NCBI GenBank assembly: GCA_930990975.1
Contig: CAKNRR010000008.1
Span: forward strand, 1 to 55,210
Reading direction: 5' to 3'
Origin: an uncultured Clostridia bacterium
GTDB taxonomy: Bacteria; Bacillota; Clostridia; Christensenellales; UBA1242
DNA: 55,210 nt
Shown here in pieces: positions 32,926-42,070 of the stretch. The translations under genes were made by a program, and so were the position numbers. The notes under the pieces are model-generated. The model searched no databases. It was not told the DNA's origin and saw only the letters and a list, made by a program, of their open reading frames with translations. Position 1 is the stretch's first letter. Every line of letters begins with the position of its first letter.

Positions 32926-33468
32926 ATGGAAGAAAGGAAAAAATATAAAACATACAAAATTATTTGCATTGTCCTATCGGTTTTATTAATTGCTGCAATC
33001 TTTTTTATTATTTACAAAGTTACATACAAAGAAAACAATGAATATTTTAAACTAGATAAAATAGAAAAAATGAATTTAAACATTGAAAGTGATAAAGAAT
33101 GTATTGTTGAGTCATATAAAATTATTATAAAAAATAAATCTCATGATTTTTTTATTTATATAATCAATGGTAATGGTGATATAAATGAAACAACACAACA
33201 CAACTTTTCTAAAAATACCAGCAATAATGATATACTTATTGATTGCTATGGAGAAGCTGAAATACTTCTTTCAATAACAATAAAAAATTGGGGTATCCTT
33301 GATTTTAGTGTGAATTGCTATACGCAATTAAATGATGGTATTGTTTATTTTTACAAAGATAAAGAATGTTCCAACACTAATTTAGATACTCAAACAACAC
33401 GATTAAATTCAGAGACTTTAACCTTCAATTTTTCCCTTAATGCAAATACAAAATATAACAGATTTTAA
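32926..33468 (+). CDS. Small membrane-anchored protein in lysogeny module
   Basis: 180 residues. Basic N-terminus, one span (about 11-32) and a polar, Asn/Lys/Ile-rich ectodomain of about 145 residues. AAAGGAG-type site before the ATG. Follows the lipoprotein by 11 bp, so both are probably expressed together with the repressor. No family recognised. Confidence 0.55.
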   Translation: MEERKKYKTYKIICIVLSVLLIAAIFFIIYKVTYKENNEYFKLDKIEKMNLNIESDKECIVESYKIIIKNKSHDFFIYIINGNGDINETTQHNFSKNTSNNDILIDCYGEAEILLSITIKNWGILDFSVNCYTQLNDGIVYFYKDKECSNTNLDTQTTRLNSETLTFNFSLNANTKYNRF

Positions 33469-33525
33469 ATTTGCTGCATTGATTTCACTCACTTTTTGAA
33501 CTACCCTATTTTTTAGGGGTAAAAA

Positions 33526-34719
33526 ATGGATAGAGATTTTGCAAAAGATGTCAATGATGGGCTTAATAAAATAATGGAAATATGCCAATGGCTTAAAGAT
33601 AGTTTTCATATTGAAGTCGGTCGCAACTTAAAATCGTGGCAAAATGAAAAAGAAAATGTAATTGATATTGAAGCTGTTGATTCTAGCTTAAATAAAAAGG
33701 AGGTAGAATCACCAGTGGCAAAAATAAAAAACATCTACCACAGAAAAGATGGCAGATGGGAATATGTAAGGACTGTAAATAAAAATACAATTCATTTAAT
33801 AGCAAGAACAAAAGAACTTCTTCAAGAGAAAATAAACAACCTCAAGGAACAAACAACAACCAAAATTAGCTTGCACACAGAAACAGTTGCATCTTATGCA
33901 ATGAAGTGGTTAAAAACTTACAAGACAGACATTAAACAAGGAACTTTTGACAGATACGAAAGCATTATAAAAAATCACATTGAGCCTTATTTTAAAAATA
34001 TATCTTTAAAAAAACTTAAGCAAGAGCAAGTTCAAAAATTTTTAAATTCAATAACAGCAAGCCGAACAAAAGAATATGCTTACATAACAATTAGGCAAAT
34101 ATTACAACAAGCATTTTACAATAAAAAAACAAATGAAAACATTGCATTATATTTATCTAAACCAAAGATTAAAAAGTCAGAACCACGAACTGCTCTTTCG
34201 CTAGAACAACAAAGTATGCTGATTGATGAAATCAAAAAATATGATGACGATTTACAAATGTTTGTTATGTTTAGTTTAGTGTTAGGTTCACGCAGAGCTG
34301 AAACATGTGAATTTAGATTTGAGGACATCAACAAAGATAAAAATCAAATTTTAATTAGAGGAACTAAAACTTTAGATTCAAAACGAAAAATTAAAATATC
34401 AAACGAAATGATTAAATTATTGGAATCGCATAAAAAAGCAAGTGATAAAGAAAAGTATTTTGCTCACCACTTACACTACTACACGCATAAGGTTAAAGAA
34501 GTTTTAAATAACATTGGTGCTGAAGATAAAACATTACATGACTTAAGACATACTTGTTCTACAAATTTATTTTATTTAAATGTCCCAGACAAACAACGAC
34601 AACAGATATTGGGACATAGCACAATTGTTATGACAAATGATATTTACACAAATTTGCAAGAAGATATTAATGCAAAAGGGTTATTTAAGTTATATAATAA
34701 CTTATACTTCAAATATTGA
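33526..34719 (+). CDS. int: Tyrosine integrase
   Basis: 397 residues. An N-terminal arm-binding region contains IYHRKDGRWEYVRTV (about 67-81), followed by the SAM-like core-binding domain (about 115-215) and the catalytic domain. The catalytic set is complete: Arg256 (GSRRAE), Lys281 (GTKT), His338 and Arg341 (HDLRHT), His364 (GHST) and Tyr374 (IYT). It integrates and excises the element at the tRNA-Leu site. The terminal direct repeat at 34716-34749 begins in its stop codon. Alternative starts downstream would also retain the arm domain; ATG 33526 is weakly supported. Confidence 0.93.
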   Translation: MDRDFAKDVNDGLNKIMEICQWLKDSFHIEVGRNLKSWQNEKENVIDIEAVDSSLNKKEVESPVAKIKNIYHRKDGRWEYVRTVNKNTIHLIARTKELLQEKINNLKEQTTTKISLHTETVASYAMKWLKTYKTDIKQGTFDRYESIIKNHIEPYFKNISLKKLKQEQVQKFLNSITASRTKEYAYITIRQILQQAFYNKKTNENIALYLSKPKIKKSEPRTALSLEQQSMLIDEIKKYDDDLQMFVMFSLVLGSRRAETCEFRFEDINKDKNQILIRGTKTLDSKRKIKISNEMIKLLESHKKASDKEKYFAHHLHYYTHKVKEVLNNIGAEDKTLHDLRHTCSTNLFYLNVPDKQRQQILGHSTIVMTNDIYTNLQEDINAKGLFKLYNNLYFKY

Positions 34720-34749
34720 CGAAGATTTTGACGAAGATTTTTCTCGAAA
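34716..34749 (+). repeat. Right copy of 34-bp terminal direct repeat, probable integrase arm sites
   Basis: Identical to 19222-19255, including two tandem TTGACGAAGATT units. It overlaps the integrase stop codon (TGA at 34717-34719). Further right, the sequence TATAGCGATTTTA at about 34791-34803 mirrors the left-end ATAGCGATTTTTT. Confidence 0.75.
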
Positions 34750-34807
34750 TAATGCATTTTCATATTAAAAACTCCCCATTTTAAAGGGGTTATAGCGATT
34801 TTAGACA

Positions 34808-34863
34808 ACTTAAAATCCTGAGGTGGCAACACCGTGTGGGTTCGACTCCCACCACCAGCACCA
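34808..34863 (+). repeat. attR core, 56-bp duplicate of tRNA-Leu 3' end
   Basis: Exact copy of 19073-19128. It lacks the 5' half of a tRNA and is not a functional gene. Confidence 0.93.
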
Positions 34864-34866
34864 TCA

Positions 34867-34900
34867 GCGAAAACTGCATTATTGCTTGTTTTCGTTTTTT
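34867..34900 (+). terminator. Displaced original terminator of tRNA-Leu
   Basis: Stem GCGAAAAC (34867-34874) / GTTTTCGT (34888-34895) with a T run, starting 4 bases after the attR core. This is what followed tRNA-Leu before integration. Confidence 0.75.
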
Positions 34901-35033
34901 TAATTAAGAATGTTTCTTATTATCATCTTCTAGCAAATTCTAGCAAAAATACTTACCATGCTTGTTAATCCGCATCTTTGTTTCAAATCTTTTGGTTTGT
35001 TAATAACAAAACCAAGACTATTTAACACAGACT

Positions 35034-35061
35034 TTGATAGTTGACAATTATGTTTTATATT
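35034..35061 (+). promoter_or_regulatory. Probable sigma-A promoter of methyltransferase gene
   Basis: TTGATA (35034-35039), 16-bp spacer, TATATT (35056-35061), 27 bp before the ATG. Confidence 0.55.
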
Positions 35062-35087
35062 TAAAAAGTTTTATTTTAGGAGGTCTT

Positions 35088-35771
35088 ATGTCAAAAAGAA
35101 AATACTATGAAGCATACCAAAAAAGGTATAAAAAAATCCATAAAAAATTTGGAAAATCATGGGCTGGCGACCTCCCAACTTACGAGCTAAAAAAATGGTT
35201 CGAAAAATACCAAATAAAGAAAGGTTCACCCACCCTTGAATTAGGCTGTGGCGAAGGGCAAAACGCTATTTATTTGGCAAGTTTGGGTTATGACATTTAT
35301 GCAAGTGATGTTTCTTCTGAAGCCATTAAATGGGCTAAAGAACAAGCATATAAACAAAATGATTGTAATGTCAACTTTTTTGTGCTTGATGTATTAAACA
35401 ACAATTATAATGAAAAACATTCAGCAATATACTCAATCTCTGTTTTGCATATGTTGGTTGTTGATGAAGACAGAAAAAAATTTTTAGATTTCATTTATGA
35501 CCACTTAACAGATGATGGAATAGCAATTATTTCTATCATGGGTGATGGGAAAATTGAACAAAATAAAAGCGTTTTAAAAGATGCTTTTAAGCTTGCAGAG
35601 CGTCCATTTGAGGACAAAACAGTGAAAGTAGCGACCACTTCGTGTAGAATTGTAAATTGGGATAAGTTTGAAAATGAACTTGAAAATTCAAATCTTAAAA
35701 TTAAAGAAAAGTTTGTTTCAAATAAAGTTTCTGGTTTTGAAAATTCCATGGTTGTTGTAGTTTCAAAATAA
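35088..35771 (+). CDS. Class I SAM-dependent methyltransferase
   Basis: 227 residues. Motif I TLELGCGEGQNAIYLA and the following acidic motif II (YDIYASDVSSEAIKWAKEQA) show a Rossmann SAM-binding fold. Post-I motifs include FFVLDVL, SVLHMLVVDEDR and a FVSNKVSGFENSMVVVVSK end. The substrate is not identifiable; a small-molecule or tellurite-type methyltransferase is possible. The ATG at 35088 with TTTTAGGAGG is used; an in-frame upstream ATG at 35034 overlaps the promoter. It is the first host gene after the element. Confidence 0.8.
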   Translation: MSKRKYYEAYQKRYKKIHKKFGKSWAGDLPTYELKKWFEKYQIKKGSPTLELGCGEGQNAIYLASLGYDIYASDVSSEAIKWAKEQAYKQNDCNVNFFVLDVLNNNYNEKHSAIYSISVLHMLVVDEDRKKFLDFIYDHLTDDGIAIISIMGDGKIEQNKSVLKDAFKLAERPFEDKTVKVATTSCRIVNWDKFENELENSNLKIKEKFVSNKVSGFENSMVVVVSK

Positions 35772-35790
35772 ATCGTCATATTTATTTTAT

Positions 35791-35819
35791 TTGACAATTA
35801 AAATATTTAATGCTAAAAT
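35791..35819 (+). promoter_or_regulatory. Sigma-A promoter of proS
   Basis: TTGACA (35791-35796), 17-bp spacer, TAAAAT (35814-35819), 31 bp before the proS ATG. Confidence 0.75.
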
Positions 35820-35849
35820 GTATGAGTATTACAAAAAGAGGATTTTATT

Positions 35850-37280
35850 ATGGCTTTAATTAAAAATGAAAAAATTACATCTCGTGATGTAGACTTTGCA
35901 AAATGGTACACTGATATTGTAAAACAAGCACATCTTGCCTATTACACTTCTGTAAAAGGTTGTCTTGTGCTTGAACCTTATTCTTATGCTATTTGGGAAA
36001 ATATGCAAAAAGTGCTTGATGGAATGTTTAAAGAACTTGGACATGAAAATGTTTACATGCCTTTATTTATTCCAGAAAGTTTACTTAAAAAAGAAAGTGA
36101 GCATGTTGAAGGATTTGCGCCAGAAGTTGCTTGGGTCACACATGGTGGAAAAAATGAACTTGAAGAAAGATTATGTGTCCGCCCTACTTCTGAAACTTTG
36201 TTTTGTGAATATTATTCAAATGTAGTAAATTCATATCGTGATTTGCCAAAGCTTTATAATCAATGGTGCAATGTTGTTCGTTGGGAAAAATCAACCAGAC
36301 CTTTCTTAAGAACTCGTGAATTTTTATGGCAAGAAGGTCATACTATTCACGAAACTGCTGAAGATGCTGAAGCTGAAACACACAGAATGCTTAATGTTTA
36401 CAAAAAATTCTTTGAAGAATATTTGGCTATTCCTGTTTTGACTGGAAAGAAAACTGAAAAAGAAAAATTTGCTGGGGCTGAATACACCCTCTCTCTTGAA
36501 GCTTTAATGTATGATGGCGTGTCATTACAATCAGCAACCTCTCATTATTTCGGTCAAAAATTTGCAAAAGCTTTTGATGTGAAATTTGTTGACAGAGAAA
36601 ACAAACTTCAATATGTGTATCAAACATCTTGGGGAACTACGACAAGAATGATTGGAGCATTGATTATGGTCCATGGTGATGACAACGGACTTGTATTGCC
36701 TCCTAAAATAGCTCCTAAACAAGTTGTCATTGCTTCAATAAGAAACAATGACGAAGTTTCTAAAGTCATTGACCAAATCAACGAAGAACTTGCTAAAGAA
36801 GGCATAAGAATTCTTGTAGATAAGAGTGACAAGAGCGCAGGCTTCAAGTTTGCTGAGTATGAAATGAAAGGTATCCCTGTACGAATTGAAGTGGGACCTA
36901 GAGATATCGCAAATGGAAAAGTTGTTGTTGCTCGCCGTGACACTTCCCTTAAAGAGGAAGTTAATATTGCTGATATTGCACAATATGTAAAAAATCTTCT
37001 TGTAGATATTCAACAATCTATGTATAATAAGGCATTAAAACACACTCAAGAAAGAACATACACTTGCACTAATTTGGAACAAGTAAAAGAAATAATGAAC
37101 ACAAAACCTGGCTTTATTAAAGCTATGTGGTGTGGTGACCCTGAGTGCGAAGCGAAGATGAAGGAAATCCGAGGAATGAAATCAAGATGTATTCCTTTTG
37201 AAGAAGAACATATTTGCGATGAATGTATTGTTTGTGGCAAGAAAGCTAAACATATGGTTTATTGGGGAATTCAATATTAA
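35850..37280 (+). CDS. proS: Prolyl-tRNA synthetase, archaeal/eukaryotic type
   Basis: 476 residues, class IIa without the bacterial editing insertion, i.e. the ProS type 3 (archaeal/eukaryotic) form found in some Clostridia. Motif 2 region has RWEKSTRPFLRTREFLWQEGHT and motif 3 is the TSWGTTTRMIGALIMVHGDD region. The anticodon-binding domain starts near 290, and the C-terminal zinc-binding domain has Cys-rich segments (WCGDPECEAKM, CDECIVCGKKAKHM) and the usual C-terminal WGIQY. It charges tRNA-Pro with proline. Ends with TAA at 37278. Confidence 0.94.
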   Translation: MALIKNEKITSRDVDFAKWYTDIVKQAHLAYYTSVKGCLVLEPYSYAIWENMQKVLDGMFKELGHENVYMPLFIPESLLKKESEHVEGFAPEVAWVTHGGKNELEERLCVRPTSETLFCEYYSNVVNSYRDLPKLYNQWCNVVRWEKSTRPFLRTREFLWQEGHTIHETAEDAEAETHRMLNVYKKFFEEYLAIPVLTGKKTEKEKFAGAEYTLSLEALMYDGVSLQSATSHYFGQKFAKAFDVKFVDRENKLQYVYQTSWGTTTRMIGALIMVHGDDNGLVLPPKIAPKQVVIASIRNNDEVSKVIDQINEELAKEGIRILVDKSDKSAGFKFAEYEMKGIPVRIEVGPRDIANGKVVVARRDTSLKEEVNIADIAQYVKNLLVDIQQSMYNKALKHTQERTYTCTNLEQVKEIMNTKPGFIKAMWCGDPECEAKMKEIRGMKSRCIPFEEEHICDECIVCGKKAKHMVYWGIQY

Positions 37281-37654
37281 TTTAAAAATACAAAATATGA
37301 TAATTTATAATTATAATAAATCATATTATTCGTTGATAGAATCAAGCATTCCAACATAGCTTTTTACCCCACATTTGAGTAAAAATGATGCTTTTACAAA
37401 ATTGAGATGAAGCGTATGGCACTTTAATTGGTAAAAAATTTTAAATTGTATTGTAAAAAAATTTCATCACATGATTTAAAAATATTAACATCAAAAAAAA
37501 GAGTATATATTTTATCATTAAGCTTTGCTTCGTGATAATTCAATATATACTCTTTTTTCTTGTTATGCCATTTATTCTTTTTTTGCACCATGTAAAAATT
37601 AAAGTCCAATGATAGTTTAGCTTAATCAACAATAATTTAATAAACAATCATCTT
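37281..37654. other. Intergenic region after proS, with a strong terminator
   Basis: AT-rich convergent spacer. Apart from the large hairpin at 37493-37559 I see no gene; a 61-codon minus-strand frame (37424-37609) crosses the hairpin and is regarded as spurious. Confidence 0.5.
37493..37559. terminator. Long bidirectional terminator between proS and the YhaN gene
   Basis: About 18-bp stem AAAAAAGAGTATATATT / AATATATACTCTTTTTT with an inner TTATCA / TGATAA stem, flanked by A and T runs. Serves both convergent genes. Confidence 0.8.
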
Positions 37655-39427
37655 TTAATCTAAAGAACATCTTGTATTGCAACAAATATATATGATTTGA
37701 TAATCTTTTGATAATTGGTTTACAATCTCTTTTGCGCATCCAAGCATTTTATCATCTAGATTGACAAAGGTGTCATCAAGGACAATAAACGGCTTTTCTT
37801 CTTTGTATATTTTATAAATTAAGCTTATTCTTTGGCAGAATGAGATGATATCTTGATAGCCTTGTGAAGAATATTCGTAATTCTTATTGCCTACATTTGT
37901 TTGTTCGCTCACATTCCATTCACTATCAATCATAAATCTTTCACTTGTTACATCAAACTTTTGTAGAATGTTTTTAAAATCTTCGTTTATCTCCCCTACA
38001 TATCTTGAAGAAACAATATCTTTTGCTTTAAGCAGATATTCTATTGTTCTTTCTATGATTGATAGCCTCTTTTGCATATCTTCTAATCTTGTTTTTGAAC
38101 TCTCTAGCAAATTTTTTAGATAACCATCTCGCCCTAAATTTGTATCTAAATCATTGTTTAGATTTTCTATCTTGTTGTTTATTTCCAGCAACTTGATTCT
38201 CTTCTCATTTTGTAATTCCTGTAGTTCTTTCAATGGCTTAATATTAGGCATTTCAATATTATTATATTTTTCAGTCAATACCTTCTTTAAATTATCAATT
38301 TGCTCTTTCAATATCTCAATGTTTTGCTTAAAATTGTTATTTAAACTTTCGCCTTCTGTATATTTTGTCCCTTCATTTTTATGCCTTTTATTCAAATAAT
38401 AAATAAAGAACAAAGATATTCCTCCTATCAACAATATAGTGACGATAGTTGAAATAAATATTGTCAAATTTATCGTTTTTGTTAAATATAATGCCAGCAT
38501 TACTGCAAGCAACACCAAAACTGCTGCTATATCTATCCAAACAAATTTTTTGTTTATTTTACTGTTTTTTAAAGCTATATTATTTTCTATTAGCTGAGTC
38601 TGAATCTCACTATGTTTTTGATATAAGCCATTTAGTTGCTCGGAAAGTGAATTTGCCTTGCTTTCAATCTGCAACTTTTCACTATAAAGTTTGTTTTGCT
38701 CACTATATTTTTCTTCTTCAACTTTTATTTTTTCAGCATAATTTTTTAATTCTTCATCAAGAATTTTTGATTGTTTTTTATTTTCAGCAATCTGGGTTTG
38801 AATATTATCATTTAATGCTTTTATATTATTAATTTCAAACCTATATTTTTCAATATCACTTTTTGAAGGAAGTTCTCTTTTAATTTCAAGTCTTTTATCT
38901 TTCAACCTTTTTATCGCTTTTTCAATTCCATTTAAATCATCTTGATATTTATTTACACCAGTCAAACTAGCTGTCATTTCTATATTTGCAAGGCTTTTAA
39001 AATTCAATTGTGGAAAAAAAGCCGACAACTGAAAGGACTCTTCACCAAGTCCAAATATCGTTTCTCCTAAAGGTTTAAACTCCTGACTCAAAACCTTGTT
39101 TGTTGAATAGTCCAACAACTGATAAGTATCAGATTCTGGTGTCTTGCCAAATGTTCTCGTCACTCTAAATCTAGTTTCTCCAATCTCAAACTCAATATAA
39201 CCGCCATATATTCCACCTTGCCATGGATTATATTTGCTTCTTATTGATTTAACATCATCTCCCCTTGTTTTGGCTGGCATGCCATAAAACATTGTTTTTA
39301 TAAATATTGACAAGGTTGTTTTTCCCCATCCATTTTCTTGCAGAATTTGATTTAATGATGAATTAAATGAAAAATCAATATCATGTAACTTACCAAAATT
39401 TTCTATATGCAAACTTAATAATCTCAT
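37655..39427 (-). CDS. yhaN: YhaN-like SMC/SbcC-type ATPase with membrane hairpin
   Basis: 590 residues. The N-terminal ABC-ATPase half has LHIENFGKL and Walker A ENGWGKTT near residue 33. Long coiled coils (about 150-255 and 330-465) are split by a pair of transmembrane helices (about 285-340, a region rich in Val, Leu, Ile and Phe). The C-terminal half has the signature YSSQGYQDIISF and Walker B PFIVLDDTFVNLD. This is the YhaN layout and differs from soluble SbcC. It works with the upstream YhaO/SbcD-like nuclease, with the two genes overlapping by 4 bp. Probably membrane-linked DNA-end processing or repair. Confidence 0.82.
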   Translation of the reverse strand: MRLLSLHIENFGKLHDIDFSFNSSLNQILQENGWGKTTLSIFIKTMFYGMPAKTRGDDVKSIRSKYNPWQGGIYGGYIEFEIGETRFRVTRTFGKTPESDTYQLLDYSTNKVLSQEFKPLGETIFGLGEESFQLSAFFPQLNFKSLANIEMTASLTGVNKYQDDLNGIEKAIKRLKDKRLEIKRELPSKSDIEKYRFEINNIKALNDNIQTQIAENKKQSKILDEELKNYAEKIKVEEEKYSEQNKLYSEKLQIESKANSLSEQLNGLYQKHSEIQTQLIENNIALKNSKINKKFVWIDIAAVLVLLAVMLALYLTKTINLTIFISTIVTILLIGGISLFFIYYLNKRHKNEGTKYTEGESLNNNFKQNIEILKEQIDNLKKVLTEKYNNIEMPNIKPLKELQELQNEKRIKLLEINNKIENLNNDLDTNLGRDGYLKNLLESSKTRLEDMQKRLSIIERTIEYLLKAKDIVSSRYVGEINEDFKNILQKFDVTSERFMIDSEWNVSEQTNVGNKNYEYSSQGYQDIISFCQRISLIYKIYKEEKPFIVLDDTFVNLDDKMLGCAKEIVNQLSKDYQIIYICCNTRCSLD

Positions 39428-40467
39428 ATTGAAATATCATCTCCTCTTAAGGCTTCAATTCCTAGTTGCCAAATCTTATTTCTTATTGTTTCATCATCTT
39501 CATTTTCTTCAACCAGTTTTAGAAATTCTGCTTTAAATGAAAGCCTTTCATTTTTCAACTTGTCAAAATCAATAAAAAGTTTGCTGTTGTCTACAATTTC
39601 AAAATAAAAATAATCAGAGAAATCTCTCTTAAGGTTGTCCAGATATTTGTTGTTATCTTCAGTATAATAGCCTTTTAGCACAAGTCTAACCATGTCATTT
39701 AAGGAGCATTTTTCGTCTACTACATTTCTTGCCCTAGTCAGCAAATCATTATAGGAATTAAAGCCTGTTATATCACACTCACAAATCTTATATCCTGCGC
39801 TTACAAATGGAATATACTCTATGCTTAAATCTTTATCCAAAGTTACTTGAACATAGCCCTTAATCCCACTTTCATCAAAGCCATTAGAAAAAAGACTTCC
39901 TGGATATACTGCCCACGAATTTCCTAATTGCATTTTTTCAAAAGAATGCACATGCCCTAGTGCTATATAATCAAAAAAGTAATCTTCAATATAATCATTG
40001 ATATTTATATAATCATTGTCGCTTTGATTGTGCAATTCTCCATGTAACAAAAGAATATTCTTATTTTCTTTATTATAATTCCCCTTTAAAGCTTCTTTTG
40101 ATTTTGGTCCCCAAAAAACTTTATTATCCAATTTATAAAAAGGTCTTTCTTCATCAAGTATTATAAAGTTTGAAGGCAGGTCTATATCAAAATCAAATTT
40201 CTCATCATGGTTCCCTTTTATATATAGCACTGGGCGATTAAAATTTTCAACACTATTAAAGAAAATTCTTATAGTTTTTGAAGGTACATTTTTTAAATGA
40301 AACAAATCACCACAAATCAAAACAACATCATAATTCTCTTTGATTGCTTCATTAAATAATATCTCTATTGAGATATTCCTATTATTTCTAAAAACCGTTT
40401 GTTTTTCTATTGGAAGTTTGCCATTAACCACTCCCAAATGGATGTCTGCAGTATGTAAAATTTTCAT
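39424..40467 (-). CDS. yhaO: YhaO/SbcD-like metallophosphatase, DNA repair exonuclease
   Basis: 347 residues. The phosphoesterase motifs are in order: motif I ILHTADIHLG (residues 3-12), motif II ICGDLFH, motif III YIKGNHDE, motif IV LLHGELH and motif V ALGHVHSF. They coordinate two metals for 3'-5' nuclease activity. C-terminal capping domain follows. First gene of the pair with the YhaN-like ATPase. The ATG lacks a strong Shine-Dalgarno site (AGAGGTTATAA). Confidence 0.87.
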   Translation of the reverse strand: MKILHTADIHLGVVNGKLPIEKQTVFRNNRNISIEILFNEAIKENYDVVLICGDLFHLKNVPSKTIRIFFNSVENFNRPVLYIKGNHDEKFDFDIDLPSNFIILDEERPFYKLDNKVFWGPKSKEALKGNYNKENKNILLLHGELHNQSDNDYININDYIEDYFFDYIALGHVHSFEKMQLGNSWAVYPGSLFSNGFDESGIKGYVQVTLDKDLSIEYIPFVSAGYKICECDITGFNSYNDLLTRARNVVDEKCSLNDMVRLVLKGYYTEDNNKYLDNLKRDFSDYFYFEIVDNSKLFIDFDKLKNERLSFKAEFLKLVEENEDDETIRNKIWQLGIEALRGDDISI

Positions 40468-40532
40468 TTATAACCTCTAAAAAATTATATCAAATATTAT
40501 ATTTTTAAGCAAATATTTAAAATTAAATAATA

Positions 40533-40568
40533 AAAAAACTTGTCCATTTGTATTTTAGACAAGTTTTT
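40533..40568 (-). terminator. Terminator after DUF4097-type gene
   Basis: Stem AAAAACTTGTC (40534-40544) / GACAAGTTTTT (40558-40568), with an A run on the left (T run on the minus strand). Confidence 0.8.
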
Positions 40569-40575
40569 CTTTCTT

Positions 40576-42006
40576 TTAAATTATTCCCACATAGATGCGT
40601 TCATTTGATGTCAAAACCATTGGTTTAGTACCATTGTTTACTATGAGAGGATTTGTAAATTTACTATCTTGGAATTCTACCGCAATATTTGATGAAGTCC
40701 TATATTCGCCATTTGTATCAAAGAACTTGATTACAAATTTAAGTTGGCTTAAAACTTGGACATTTATATCTCCAGACACACTTGTAAGTTTAACTTCATT
40801 TTGTATTTCAGGGCTTTCATAAATTACATCAATATTTCCGCTTGTTGTTTCTATATCTAAGTCATCTGCATAGGTGTGAACATTCACATCTCCAGAAGTT
40901 GTTTCTATATAAGCCTTTCCACTCATTTCTGAAATGTTGACATTTCCGCTTGTTGCTTTTACATAGATTTGACTGCCACTACTCATTTTGCCTATATTGA
41001 CATTTGATTCATTGACATATGGCAAACTTACATTCCCATTGATATTATCTATGTTTATTGTAGCTTCTTTCATTTGCACAATTGAATCATTTGCATTTAA
41101 CGAACCTTCAAGATTTACTAAATCCAAATAACCTTTTGCCATATTTAGTTCTACTACACCTTTGATATAATCTGCACTAAATTGCGAATTATTCAAATCT
41201 AATACGATGTTTGCTTTTTCTGGGTCTGCTGTTCCATTAAATACAATGCTATCAAGTTTAAATTCACCCGTGTCAGTATGAAGTTCAAACCTCTTATTTA
41301 CATTTATTGTATCTAATTGTGTTGAAATATCACCAGAATCAGTTTTGATGAATATTTCTCCAAAATTATTTTCCACAAATGGATAGAATAAAATGTCGCC
41401 TGTCTTTGTTTTAATATTTATATCATTTACATCAACTTCTGTTTTCACACCAGTTTCATCTTCATTTTCAGAGAGTTTTGCTGGATTTCCTATAAAAATA
41501 TCACCTGATGTATTTGTTATATTCACTTTTGTGTTTGCAAGAGCATACGCTGCTTTTGCAGGAACAAGGATGCTTATTGAAACTTCTTTATTAAAGAACA
41601 AAAATCCTTCAGGCTCTTGAACATCTATATTTAAAATTTTGTTTTCTTCATCAGCAAAATATATCTCATAGCTAAAATCTGTATTATCGCTAGATTTAGC
41701 AAAGCCTTTGCAATAATTTTCAATTCTTATAGCATCTTCATCTATATTATAAAATCTTTGAACTAATACTTGTGCTGAATTACAGTTTATATTGATTTCA
41801 TCCAAGTTTGAAAAATCTATCGTTTCATCCGCCGATGTCTTATAATGTCTTTCATCGACATTATATATCATATATTGAAATCCTAATATATTTTTAAATG
41901 GTGAAAAAAGCATTACTACTATTACAATCAAAAATGCAGCAAGTATCATCATCAAAAAGATAACCATATATAGAGTAAACCCTTTTTTTACTTTATTATC
42001 TGCCAT
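40576..42006 (-). CDS. Membrane-anchored DUF4097-type (toastrack) surface protein
   Basis: 476 residues. A basic N-terminus leads to one span (about 12-36) and an ectodomain of repeated beta strands, with many short strand pairs around SGDI/SGNV/TGDI motifs (for example SGNVNISEMSGKAYIETTSG and VKLTSVSGDINVQ). This is the DUF4097/putative adhesin fold with a repeated parallel-beta character. The family is often linked to envelope-stress or bacitracin-type sensing systems, but no such kinase or regulator lies next to it. Function unknown. AGGAT ribosome site upstream. Confidence 0.78.
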   Translation of the reverse strand: MADNKVKKGFTLYMVIFLMMILAAFLIVIVVMLFSPFKNILGFQYMIYNVDERHYKTSADETIDFSNLDEININCNSAQVLVQRFYNIDEDAIRIENYCKGFAKSSDNTDFSYEIYFADEENKILNIDVQEPEGFLFFNKEVSISILVPAKAAYALANTKVNITNTSGDIFIGNPAKLSENEDETGVKTEVDVNDINIKTKTGDILFYPFVENNFGEIFIKTDSGDISTQLDTINVNKRFELHTDTGEFKLDSIVFNGTADPEKANIVLDLNNSQFSADYIKGVVELNMAKGYLDLVNLEGSLNANDSIVQMKEATINIDNINGNVSLPYVNESNVNIGKMSSGSQIYVKATSGNVNISEMSGKAYIETTSGDVNVHTYADDLDIETTSGNIDVIYESPEIQNEVKLTSVSGDINVQVLSQLKFVIKFFDTNGEYRTSSNIAVEFQDSKFTNPLIVNNGTKPMVLTSNERIYVGII

Positions 42007-42070
42007 TTATCCTCCATAGTTAAATTATAACACAAATATTTATTTTTTACAATATATTTATTAACTTTAT

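Larger units (their letters stand above)
19129..34863. mobile_element. Integrated 15.7-kb temperate element, candidate non-tailed virus
   Basis: Bounded by a 56-bp perfect duplication of the tRNA-Leu 3' end (19073-19128 and 34808-34863), with a tyrosine integrase at its right end. Genes from 19708 to 31767 all run leftward. A repressor, lipoprotein, membrane protein and integrase run rightward, so the layout is that of a temperate phage. No terminase, portal, head, tail or lysin gene is visible. It encodes a Zot/FtsK-HerA-like ATPase, several single-span membrane proteins with large ectodomains, a small single-span 77-residue protein and a cytosine methyltransferase. No HUH replication protein or relaxase is seen. 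Filamentous (inovirus-like) or membrane-enveloped virion are the leading options; a mobilisable island is less likely. Integration is certain, viral nature is inferred. Confidence 0.75.

Noticed and set aside
34808-34863. Second tRNA-Leu gene
   Set aside because: Only the 3' 56 nt are present, with no acceptor 5' strand or D arm; it is the attR duplicate.
19129-34863. Integrative conjugative element
   Set aside because: No relaxase, VirB4/VirD4-type proteins or pilus genes are recognisable; the Walker protein is too short and looks Zot/FtsK-HerA-like.
37424-37609. 61-aa minus-strand frame after proS
   Set aside because: It crosses the strong bidirectional terminator hairpin, has no ribosome site and low-complexity content.
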